A DNA stretch of 44,201 bases from Clostridia bacterium (GTDB lineage: Bacteria > Bacillota > Clostridia > Oscillospirales > Acutalibacteraceae): contig JAFSIV010000015.1 of assembly GCA_017439585.1 (NCBI GenBank), positions 1 to 44,201 of the forward strand, in the 5' to 3' direction. The position numbers and the translations under genes were made by a program. The notes under the pieces are model-generated. The model did not search any database and was not told the origin of the DNA. It worked only from the letters and a program-made list of their open reading frames with translations. Below, in pieces: positions 1 to 6,926 of the stretch. Position 1 is the stretch's first letter. The number at the start of each line of letters is the position of its first letter.

Positions 1-190
1 GCATAGCTGGGCAGCTAAGTGCGGATTGGATAAACGCTGAAAGCATCTAAGCGTGAAGCCAACCTCAAGATAAGATTTCCCATAGCATAAGCTAGTAAGG
101 TCCCCGGAAGACTACCGGGTTGATAGGCTGCATGTGTAAGCATAGTGATATGTGTGCTAGGCAGTACTAATAGACCGAGGGCTTGACCTA
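1..190 (+). rRNA. rrl: 23S ribosomal RNA, 3' end (partial)
   Basis: The sequence matches the conserved last domain of bacterial 23S rRNA. Visible landmarks are the block around 20-60 ending in gcgtgaagccaacctcaaga, the ccccggaagactaccgggtt helix near 103-122, and the closing ctaatagaccgagggcttga near 168-187. The 5' part lies outside the window. The exact 3' end is estimated from the usual ending just after gcttgacc. The spacer that follows contains the cttgttcagttttcagg type sequence common after 23S in Firmicutes. No 5S rRNA gene follows before the terminator at about 249. Confidence 0.95.
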
Positions 191-248
191 TTTTTCGATC
201 CTCATTTCATACTTGTTCAGTTTTCAGGGTGTGAGCAATAATGTTTTT

Positions 249-275
249 AAACGACCTTTTAAGGTCGTTTTTTTA
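249..275 (+). terminator. Rho-independent terminator after 23S rRNA
   Basis: An 8-bp stem (aaacgacc / ggtcgttt) with a six-base loop is followed by a run of seven T residues. It closes the rRNA transcript about 60 bases after the 23S end, leaving no room for a 5S gene. Confidence 0.85.
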
Positions 276-309
276 TTTACTCATTTTTTAAAATTGGTTT
301 GTTTATAAA

Positions 310-338
310 TTGACAATCGCACTAATTTATGTTAAAAT
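310..338 (+). promoter_or_regulatory. SigA-type promoter of the SGNH lipoprotein gene
   Basis: TTGACA at 310-315 and TAAAAT at 333-338 are separated by 17 bp. Transcription would start near 345. This rules out an in-frame start codon upstream at 329 and supports the ATG at 371. Confidence 0.75.
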
Positions 339-370
339 TTTATTATAAAATATATTTTTGGAGGATTATT

Positions 371-1696
371 ATGCTAAAAAAATCGTTATGTTTTCTTATG
401 ATTTTTTCAATGCTTTTTGCTTTTTGCGGTTGCAAGGATGAGGCTAACTTTTCAGGTGGTTCGACCGAAGATGTTGGTGCGTACGATCCTAGTGCTCTCT
501 TCAAAAATCCCACTAATGAGGATTCAAATACTGAAGGCAGTAATTTGAATTCCGATTCTAGCAATATTTCAAGCAATCAAACCGCTACTTCGCAATCCGG
601 TTCTTCAAAAGGTGATGATTCGGTGAAAACTATTGATTATAAATTCAGATATTTAGCAAATACATATTCTAAACTTACAAAGGACAAAAAATTAACTGTT
701 GGCTTCTTAGGCGGTTCTGTAACCTCCGGAACAGGTGCTTCTAATCCCGATAAGGATAGTTGGGCTAGAATTATTTGTGATAATTTAAGAGGAGATTTTG
801 ATGCTACAGTTATAGAAAAACGTAAATCTGTCGGTGGAACCGGTTCGTTTTTTGCGGCATTTAGATATGAAAATGATTTTGGTTCTTCAAGAGCTGACCA
901 ACCCGATTTGCTTTTTATCGAGTTTGCTATAAATGATTTTTATGAAGAATATACTTATGACCAGGTTGTTAAATATTCTGAATCGTTAGTAAGAAAAGCA
1001 CTTTCTCTTAATCCTCAAATGGATATAGTTTATGTTTTAACTTTTGATAATGATACTAAAACCAAAGATTATGACCAGCTTCGTGCTCATAAGGATGTCG
1101 CTAAAAAGTATGGCTTTTTATGTATTAATTTAAGAGAAAAGTTAGGTCCAGTCGCAGATTTTAAGAATGATTATTCAGATGGTGTTCATCCAAATACCAA
1201 TGGATATAAGGTTTATGCAAAAGAAATTTATAAGCAAATTTCAGGTTGTATGCCAAGTCTTAGTGAAGGTATTGCTAAGCCTGCCGTTAAGAACACTTCG
1301 GTGCCTGCAACTGCTATGAGCGATTATTATAAAAAAATGAAGTTTGTTACTTCTGACAAAATGAGTTTCACCGGTAACGGTTGGAAATATGAAAATGCAA
1401 ACTTCTCTTGGGTTCAGAAGAGATATGGCGGTGTTGTTCGCGCTAATACTAAGGGTGCAGAAATGACTTTGAAGTTTACCGGTAGCACATTTGCAATTCT
1501 TTATAACAGAGAGAACGGTCACGGTAATATTTCGGTTCAAATAGATGGCGGCGAAATTCAGAATTTCGATGCATCTACCGGCAGCCAAAATCCTAAAACC
1601 CACGAGTTTAAGGTTTCAGGTTATGGCGAGCATACAGTTAAAATCACTTTGAATTCAGACAAGGAGTTCCAAATCGGCGCTATAATGTATAACTAA
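371..1696 (+). CDS. Secreted SGNH/GDSL-family esterase lipoprotein with C-terminal beta-sandwich
   Basis: This 441-residue exported protein probably hydrolyses ester groups on extracellular or cell-wall glycans; the substrate is unknown. It has a Lys-rich hydrophobic signal ending in a loose lipobox with Cys21, then a Ser/Asn-rich linker to about residue 90. The SGNH domain follows, with nucleophile Ser116 in the LGGSVTSG block, the block FAINDF that carries the oxyanion Asn, and the catalytic pair Asp270/His273 in DGVHPN. Residues from about 330 form a domain like those attached to CE2-type acetylesterases (inference). The ATG at 371 is chosen because GGAGG sits at 360-364 and the promoter places transcription start after any earlier codon. 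It is flanked by terminators, so it is monocistronic. Confidence 0.85.
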   Translation: MLKKSLCFLMIFSMLFAFCGCKDEANFSGGSTEDVGAYDPSALFKNPTNEDSNTEGSNLNSDSSNISSNQTATSQSGSSKGDDSVKTIDYKFRYLANTYSKLTKDKKLTVGFLGGSVTSGTGASNPDKDSWARIICDNLRGDFDATVIEKRKSVGGTGSFFAAFRYENDFGSSRADQPDLLFIEFAINDFYEEYTYDQVVKYSESLVRKALSLNPQMDIVYVLTFDNDTKTKDYDQLRAHKDVAKKYGFLCINLREKLGPVADFKNDYSDGVHPNTNGYKVYAKEIYKQISGCMPSLSEGIAKPAVKNTSVPATAMSDYYKKMKFVTSDKMSFTGNGWKYENANFSWVQKRYGGVVRANTKGAEMTLKFTGSTFAILYNRENGHGNISVQIDGGEIQNFDASTGSQNPKTHEFKVSGYGEHTVKITLNSDKEFQIGAIMYN

Positions 1697-1700
1697 TTTA

Positions 1701-1736
1701 AAATGGCACTTTCGAATTTTGAAAGTGTCATTTTTT
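1701..1736 (+). terminator. Rho-independent terminator
   Basis: The stem aaatggcactttc / gaaagtgtcattt (one G/T pair) has a seven-base loop and a T tract. It ends the SGNH lipoprotein transcript. Confidence 0.85.
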
Positions 1737-1738
1737 CT

Positions 1739-1767
1739 TTGACTAAATTTATTTAATATGATATTAT
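1739..1767 (+). promoter_or_regulatory. SigA-type promoter of the glycosyltransferase gene
   Basis: TTGACT at 1739-1744 and TATTAT at 1762-1767 are spaced by 17 bp. A perfect TATAAT at 1765-1770 overlaps the -10 but at a longer spacing. It lies directly after the preceding terminator. Confidence 0.65.
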
Positions 1768-1797
1768 AATATATATTTTAATAAAGGAAGTATTATT

Positions 1798-2763
1798 TTG
1801 AAGGATATACTTTATATTGTTGTTCCTTGTTATAACGAGGAGGAGGTTTTGCCTGAAACCTCTAAAAGATTAGGCGAGAAGTTAAAAAATTTGATAGATA
1901 AAGAGGTTATAAATCCTAAAAGCCGCGTGCTTTTTGTTAATGACGGCTCAAAAGACTCAACCTGGAAAATCATTGAAAAGCTGAATCGGGAAAATGAACT
2001 TTTTGTTGGTATTTCGTTAAGTAGAAACAGAGGCCATCAGAATGCTCTGCTCGCGGGACTTGAAGTTGCGATAGAATATGCGGACTTTACTATTTCGATA
2101 GATGCCGATTTGCAGGACGATATAAATGCTATTGATGAAATGATTAGCAAATATTATGACGGTTGCGATGTTGTTTACGGTGTTCGTTCAAATCGCAAAA
2201 AAGACTCTTTCTTTAAGCGTTTTACCGCCGAGGGATTTTATAGGTTTATGAAATGGCTCGGGGTTGATACTGTTTTTAACCATGCAGATTATAGACTTAT
2301 GGGCAAAAAAGCTGTAATGGGATTAAAAGAATTTTCTGAGGTTAATTTGTTTTTGCGAGGCATAGTTCCGATAGTTGGCTTTAAATCGGACATTGTTTAC
2401 TACGAGCGTGATAAACGCTTTGCCGGAAAATCCAAATATCCGTTTAGAAAAATGGTGAGCTTTGCTATTGAGGGTATAACCTCTTTAAGCACTAAACCTA
2501 TAAGATATATAACCCTTTTGGGCTTTTTGATTTTTGGAATAAGTATCGGTATGTTAATATATTTCCTCGTTCGCTGGGCTATCGGTGCTACCGTTGTCGG
2601 TTGGGCGAGTGTTGCTTGTTCGGTTTGGGCTATTGGAGGTCTTATTATGCTGGCGCTCGGCGTTATCGGCGAATATATTGGCAAAATATACCTTGAAACC
2701 AAAGCAAGACCCAGATTTTTAATAGATAAAAAGCTTTTGGATATTAAGTTTGATGACATATAA
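1798..2763 (+). CDS. Polyprenyl-phosphate-type family 2 glycosyltransferase (GtrB/DPM1-like)
   Basis: This 321-residue membrane glycosyltransferase probably moves a sugar from a nucleotide donor onto undecaprenyl phosphate, as GtrB, CsbB and DPM1 relatives do. The GT-A domain shows the N-terminal VVPCYNEEEVL motif, the VNDGSKDST nucleotide-binding loop, and DAD at residues 102-104 followed by LQDD. Two transmembrane helices near residues 240-260 and 272-296 are typical of the GtrB type. The start is a TTG with AAGGAAG about 7 bases upstream. It is monocistronic between a promoter and a strong terminator. No flippase or acceptor-side gene is adjacent, so the sugar and the final acceptor are unknown. 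Confidence 0.88.
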   Translation: MKDILYIVVPCYNEEEVLPETSKRLGEKLKNLIDKEVINPKSRVLFVNDGSKDSTWKIIEKLNRENELFVGISLSRNRGHQNALLAGLEVAIEYADFTISIDADLQDDINAIDEMISKYYDGCDVVYGVRSNRKKDSFFKRFTAEGFYRFMKWLGVDTVFNHADYRLMGKKAVMGLKEFSEVNLFLRGIVPIVGFKSDIVYYERDKRFAGKSKYPFRKMVSFAIEGITSLSTKPIRYITLLGFLIFGISIGMLIYFLVRWAIGATVVGWASVACSVWAIGGLIMLALGVIGEYIGKIYLETKARPRFLIDKKLLDIKFDDI

Positions 2764-2810
2764 AATAAGACGAATAAAGTACTTTGCGGGGTGCTTTATT
2801 CGTCTTATTT
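2764..2810 (+). terminator. Rho-independent terminator, long stem
   Basis: A long hairpin joins aataagacgaataaagta to its near-complement tgctttattcgtcttatt around a short G-rich loop, then T-rich sequence. It ends the glycosyltransferase transcript. Confidence 0.88.
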
Positions 2811-2829
2811 ATTGTGTTAAAGCTTATGG

Positions 2830-2858
2830 TTGAAAAAATTCATAAAATATAGTATAAT
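2830..2858 (+). promoter_or_regulatory. SigA-type promoter of the pseudokinase gene
   Basis: TTGAAA at 2830-2835 and TATAAT at 2853-2858 are separated by 17 bp, about 30 bases upstream of the ATG at 2890. Confidence 0.75.
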
Positions 2859-2889
2859 ATATAAATAAATTTTATTTCGGAGGTTTAAT

Positions 2890-4608
2890 ATGATTAATAC
2901 CGAAAGACTTTGCTTTGGCTGTATGAATGATAACGGGGGAGAAAAAGTGTGTCCCGTTTGCGGTTTTGATGCAAGTGATAATAATCCCGATTCATATTTA
3001 CCAATTAAATTTTCATTAAATAACCGATATTTAATTGGCAAAATAATATCGGTAACAAGCGAGTCGGTTACTTATATCGGTCTTGATAAATCAAACGATA
3101 GCAAGGTTGAAATAAAGGAATATTTCCCGAAAAACTTTGCTCATAGAAATCCTGATAAAACCGTATCAATGGTTAAGGGTGGCGAGTATACCTATAACGA
3201 AGGTTTGATGGAATTTGCCGAGATTAATACTAAGATTATGACCAGCGAAGCAACTGCTGTGGTTTCGGTGCTTTCCGTTTTTGAGGAAAACGGAACGGTT
3301 TATGCCATAAGCGAGCATATCCCTTCGATAACTCTTGAACGATTTTTGCAGAAAAACGGCGGAATTTTAAAATGGGAGCAAGCCAGAGCCTTGTTCTTGC
3401 CGGTTATTGATACTGTAAAGGCTATGAATGATGCAGGTGTTATTCATAGAGGAATTTCTTCGGAAACGATTATAGTAGGACGAGACGGAAAGCTTAGAAT
3501 AAAGGACTATTCTATAAAGAAAACCCGTATAGCTGATACCGAGTTGGACGCTAAAATTTATGCAGGATATGGCGCGGCAGAGCAGTATGGCTTTGAGGAA
3601 ATGCATACTGATACATATACTGATGTTTACGGACTTTGCGCTTTGCTTTTCAGAGTTCTCATAGGTAATGTTCCCCCTGAGGCAGCAGTTAGACTTAAAG
3701 ATGATTCTATGACCATACCCGCGAGATTTGCAGAGGAATTACCTAGACATGTATTATCTGCTCTTGCTAACGGTTTGCAGGTGTTACCTAAGAACCGAAC
3801 TCGAAATATAGAAGAATTGAAAAATGAACTCGTTTATGCTGAAATTGCAGGTGCTTCGGTCAAGAAGACTCGTGTTCAGGCAAGCGCTACTGTAAATTCA
3901 GGCTCGAATTCAAATTCTTCGGATAAGAATAATAAAAAACAAAAGAAAAAAGGCGGCGCTGCAAAATATGCAATAATTTCTGCCGTTTGCACCGTAGCCT
4001 TGCTTATAATTCTAGGTGTTATTTTGGGCTTTGCATTCAGAGATGTTCTATTCCCGAACAAAGATGAAGAAAGTCAAAGCGAGTCTAGTTCATATAGCGA
4101 GCCTGAGGTTGAATCTATTGGCTCGGTTGAAAGCGGTGCGGAGATTAGCGCAAAGCAGTATACCGTCCCTGAACTTCGCGGAAAATATTATTCTGATATA
4201 GCTGATGATGACCAATATGAAATGTTTAAGATTGAAATAATTGATAAGGCTTATTCAGATTCTTATGCTAAGGGTGAGGTTTGCGCTCAATCCTTAAAAG
4301 CCGGAAGTTCCGCGGTTAGAGATACTAAAATAGAAATTACAATATCCTTGGGCTCTAAGGAAATAAGAATGGGCAATATTAAGGGATTGGATGAGGTTAA
4401 TGCTAAATTAGAATTGTTAAAGCAAGGATTTTTGTATAACAATATTGAGGTGCTTGAAAAGTATGACGAAACTAAGAAGCCGGGAGTTGTGCTTGAACAG
4501 GTTCCTGAATATAATGAGACTGTAAATCCTGAGGATAAGGTTAAGATTTATATTAACTCTTATAAGGGAGACGAGGAGGAAACTTCCTCAGAAGAAGAGT
4601 CTTATTAA
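2890..4608 (+). CDS. Zinc-ribbon, kinase-like (probable pseudokinase), single-pass PASTA protein
   Basis: This 572-residue protein is built like a PrkC/Stk sensor kinase with an added zinc ribbon. Cys8, Cys11, Cys21 and Cys24 form two CxxC pairs. A kinase-like domain spans about residues 40-310. It keeps the ATP-site lysine (Lys76 in VEIKEYFP) and the metal-binding aspartate (Asp206). However, the glycine-rich loop is degenerate, the catalytic HRD reads His186-Arg187-Gly188, and DFG reads Asp-Tyr-Ser. A transmembrane helix lies near 358-380. Two PASTA-like repeats follow (about 422-490 and 491-560), with a Glu/Ser-rich tail. PASTA repeats of this family bind muropeptides or lipid II. With no catalytic Asp it probably signals by binding, or is a very weak kinase; this is inferred. 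The RBS is GGAGG at 2879-2883. It is transcribed alone. Confidence 0.85.
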   Translation: MINTERLCFGCMNDNGGEKVCPVCGFDASDNNPDSYLPIKFSLNNRYLIGKIISVTSESVTYIGLDKSNDSKVEIKEYFPKNFAHRNPDKTVSMVKGGEYTYNEGLMEFAEINTKIMTSEATAVVSVLSVFEENGTVYAISEHIPSITLERFLQKNGGILKWEQARALFLPVIDTVKAMNDAGVIHRGISSETIIVGRDGKLRIKDYSIKKTRIADTELDAKIYAGYGAAEQYGFEEMHTDTYTDVYGLCALLFRVLIGNVPPEAAVRLKDDSMTIPARFAEELPRHVLSALANGLQVLPKNRTRNIEELKNELVYAEIAGASVKKTRVQASATVNSGSNSNSSDKNNKKQKKKGGAAKYAIISAVCTVALLIILGVILGFAFRDVLFPNKDEESQSESSSYSEPEVESIGSVESGAEISAKQYTVPELRGKYYSDIADDDQYEMFKIEIIDKAYSDSYAKGEVCAQSLKAGSSAVRDTKIEITISLGSKEIRMGNIKGLDEVNAKLELLKQGFLYNNIEVLEKYDETKKPGVVLEQVPEYNETVNPEDKVKIYINSYKGDEEETSSEEESY

Positions 4609-4635
4609 ACTGATTGATTTAATGTAAAATTATAC

Positions 4636-4664
4636 TTGATTTTTAAAATCGTTTATGGTATAAT
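4636..4664 (+). promoter_or_regulatory. SigA-type promoter of the rimP-nusA-infB operon
   Basis: TTGATT at 4636-4641 and TATAAT at 4659-4664 are separated by 17 bp. The predicted start near 4671 puts the hairpin at 4683-4712 at the very 5' end of the long operon mRNA. Confidence 0.75.
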
Positions 4665-4682
4665 ATGTAAAAGACTTTAAGA

Positions 4683-4712
4683 AAGGTGAGTGGGGAAACC
4701 CGCTCACTTTTG
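4683..4712 (+). promoter_or_regulatory. 5' leader hairpin with GAAA tetraloop upstream of rimP
   Basis: The stem gtgagtggg / cccgctcac (9 bp, one G/U pair) encloses a GAAA tetraloop and is followed by ttttgtttt. It sits between the promoter and rimP. A hairpin followed by a T-rich tract at the start of the operon that encodes NusA could act as an attenuator responsive to NusA. The structure is visible; the regulatory role is inference. Confidence 0.6.
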
Positions 4713-4753
4713 TTTTGAGTATTTATCTTTTCATATGTAAAGGGGTTGGAAGG

Positions 4754-5206
4754 ATGGCAAGTGCTGCCGAAAGGGTTTATTCTTTAATAAAAGAAACTGT
4801 TGAAGAATGCGGTGTTGAGCTTTGGGATGTTCGCTATCTTAAAGAGGGCGCGTCCTATTATTTAAGGGTTTTTATCGACAAGGCGGAAGGTGTTAATATT
4901 GATGATTGCACCAATGTTTCTCACGCGATTGACCCGATTATTGATGAGGCTGACCCTATAAAAGAATCCTATTATTTGGAGGTTTGCTCGCCGGGTATTG
5001 AGCGTGAGCTTACAAGAGATTACCATTTTGAGAGATTTATAGGCGAAAAAATTAAAATCAAGCTTTATAAAGCCTTAGATGGTAAAAAAGAATTTACTGG
5101 TATTTTGAAAGGATTTTCTGACACTGTTATTTTAGAAGTTGACGGTAATGACGAAACCTTTGATTATAAAAATATTTCAAAAGCAAATCTATGTGATTTT
5201 GAATAA
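4754..5206 (+). CDS. rimP: Ribosome maturation factor RimP
   Basis: RimP is needed for late 30S subunit maturation. The 150-residue product shows family blocks such as VEECGVELWDVRYLKEG, the conserved LEVCSPGIERELTRDYHF segment, and a C-terminal SH3-like domain (about 85-150). An upstream in-frame codon at 4715 would lie within the leader just after the hairpin. The ATG at 4754 has an AGGGG site at 4741-4745 and gives the normal family length. It is the first gene of the operon, and nusA follows after about 34 bases, the standard bacterial order. Confidence 0.95.
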   Translation: MASAAERVYSLIKETVEECGVELWDVRYLKEGASYYLRVFIDKAEGVNIDDCTNVSHAIDPIIDEADPIKESYYLEVCSPGIERELTRDYHFERFIGEKIKIKLYKALDGKKEFTGILKGFSDTVILEVDGNDETFDYKNISKANLCDFE

Positions 5207-5240
5207 CTTAATTTAAATATTGTTTGGAGGAATTTGAAAA

Positions 5241-6326
5241 ATGGCTAGAACAAAAAAGACCGTAAAAAAGGAAATAGATAATGCAGAGTTTTTTGCTGCG
5301 CTTAAAGCGATGGAGGAGGAAAGGGGTATACCTCAAAAGTTTATCGCGGATAAGTTTGCAGAGGCTATCACCGTTGCTGCCCGCAAGGATTACGGCGGTA
5401 ATGATATAGTTTCCTGTGTTATTGACCCCGAAAATCAAATCTTTACCGTAACTGCAAGAAAAACAGTTGTTGACGAGGTTGAAGATTTTTATACCGAAAT
5501 ATCCCGCGAGGATGCTGCGGCTATTGACCCCGCTTCAATAGAAAACGGCTTTGTTGATATTAAGCTAGACCCCAGTAAATTCGGCAGAGTTGTTGCTCAA
5601 AATTCTAAGAATAACTTCCGTCAGGGCGTTAGAGAAGCCGAGAGAGGTCAAACCTTAGCTGAGTTCCAAAGCTATAACCGTGAGCTTGTTACTGCGATAG
5701 TTCAAAAGATAGACCCTAAAACAGGAAACGCAATTTTAACTATCGGTCATAACGATGCAACTTTGCCGAAATTAGAGCAGGTTCCTGACGAAATTTTATC
5801 TGAGGGTGACCATATTAAAGTTTATGTTGTTGATGTTAAGGATACCGAAAAGGGTGCAAGAATAATGCTTTCTCGTACTCACCCGGGTCTTGTTAAGCGT
5901 TTGTTTGAGACTGAGGTTCCTGAAATTTTTGACGGCACTATCGAAATTAAATCAATCTCCCGTCAAGCAGGTTCCAGAACCAAAATCGCAGTTTGGTCTC
6001 CTGACCCTGAAATTGATGCGGTTGGCTCTTGTATAGGACCGAGAGGAGCTCGTGTTAACAAGATAGTTGAAGAATTAGCAGGCGAAAAGATTGATATTGT
6101 AAAATACAGTGAAAATCCTGTTGAATTTGTTTCTGAAGCATTGTCTCCTGCAAAGGTAGCTTCGGTTGAGATTTTAAGCGAAGAACCTAAGGTTTGTAAG
6201 GCAAGTGTTCCTGAGGCTCAGTTGTCTTTGGCTATCGGAAATAAAGGTCAGAATGTTCGTCTTGCCGCTAAGCTTACCGGCTGGAAGATTGACATTCATC
6301 CCGAAAGCGGATTTTTCGGTGAATAA
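5241..6326 (+). CDS. nusA: Transcription termination/antitermination factor NusA
   Basis: NusA binds RNA polymerase and nascent RNA and modulates pausing, termination and antitermination. The 361-residue protein has the N-terminal RNAP-binding domain (about 1-130), an S1 domain (about 135-205), then KH1 and KH2. Diagnostic blocks are RTHPGLVKRLFETEVPEI, the KH segment GSCIGPRGARVNKIVEELAG and the KH2 segment AIGNKGQNVRLAAKLTGW. It lacks the C-terminal acidic repeats of enterobacterial NusA, as is normal in Firmicutes. The RBS GGAGG lies at 5226-5230. It is followed by rnpM after 20 bases. Confidence 0.97.
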   Translation: MARTKKTVKKEIDNAEFFAALKAMEEERGIPQKFIADKFAEAITVAARKDYGGNDIVSCVIDPENQIFTVTARKTVVDEVEDFYTEISREDAAAIDPASIENGFVDIKLDPSKFGRVVAQNSKNNFRQGVREAERGQTLAEFQSYNRELVTAIVQKIDPKTGNAILTIGHNDATLPKLEQVPDEILSEGDHIKVYVVDVKDTEKGARIMLSRTHPGLVKRLFETEVPEIFDGTIEIKSISRQAGSRTKIAVWSPDPEIDAVGSCIGPRGARVNKIVEELAGEKIDIVKYSENPVEFVSEALSPAKVASVEILSEEPKVCKASVPEAQLSLAIGNKGQNVRLAAKLTGWKIDIHPESGFFGE

Positions 6327-6346
6327 TAGGTATAGGAGTATAGGCT

Positions 6347-6619
6347 ATGGCAGTAAGAAAAGTACCTATGCGAATGTGCACCGCTTGCAGAGAAATGAAG
6401 CCTAAGATGGAGCTGATTAGAGTGGTTAAATCGTCAGAGGGCGAAATCAGTATTGATGCTACGGGTAAGAAAAACGGCAGAGGCGCTTATATTTGTAAAA
6501 GCGTTGAATGTTTTAAAAAAGCCAAAAAGATTGATGCTTTATCTCGCGCATTTGAAATTAAGGTAACAGAAGAAATATATAATCAGCTTGAAACGGAGCT
6601 TGAAAAAATTGAACAATAA
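6347..6619 (+). CDS. rnpM: RnpM (YlxR, DUF448), RNase P modulator
   Basis: This 90-residue YlxR-family protein has the signature MRMCTACREMKPK near its N terminus, followed by ELIRVVK and GRGAYICKS. In Bacillus subtilis the homologue binds RNA and modulates RNase P. The position between nusA and an L7Ae-like gene is the canonical one. Its 3' end overlaps the likely TTG start of the next gene by about 11 bases, which suggests translational coupling. Confidence 0.93.
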   Translation: MAVRKVPMRMCTACREMKPKMELIRVVKSSEGEISIDATGKKNGRGAYICKSVECFKKAKKIDALSRAFEIKVTEEIYNQLETELEKIEQ

Positions 6620-6913
6620 AATACTGTCGCTTTTAGGCTTTGCAACCAAAGCAGGAAAACTAGGGTTTGGTTTTGAGGCCACTCGAGAGGCTTTAAGGAA
6701 TAACAAATCGAAGCTTGTTTTAATAGCTTCGGATATTTCCGAAAAAAGCTTAAAGGAAATGAAGTTTATTCTGAAAAAGCTAATGTTAGATGCATAGAGT
6801 TAAAGGATTTGAATCTAATTGATATTTCTAATTCCGTGGGAAGAAAGTGCGGAATAATCTCCGTTAATGATAACGGATTTGCCGATGCTTTGCAAAAGGC
6901 ATACGATATTTGA
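6609..6913 (+). pseudogene. ylxQ: YlxQ, L7Ae-family protein, disrupted by a one-base frameshift
   Basis: The first frame begins at TTG 6609 (NNKILSLLGFATKAGKLGFG) and reads well as an L7Ae/YlxQ protein through SEKSLKEMKF, then hits a stop at 6795-6797. Shifting frame at the T run 6765-6767 continues the family sequence: YSEKANVRCIELKDLNLIDI, then the conserved [20 protein letters not shown], ending at TGA 6911-6913. Adding one T would restore a protein of about 101 residues, the usual family length. YlxQ is a K-turn RNA-binding protein related to ribosomal L7Ae. The lesion is either a real mutation or a homopolymer error in the assembly. Confidence 0.88.
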
Positions 6914-6926
6914 GGAGGATTTGCTA

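Noticed and set aside
329-370. Upstream in-frame start for the first SGNH lipoprotein
   Set aside because: It lies between the -35 and -10 promoter elements and would spoil the lipoprotein signal; ATG 371 has the RBS.
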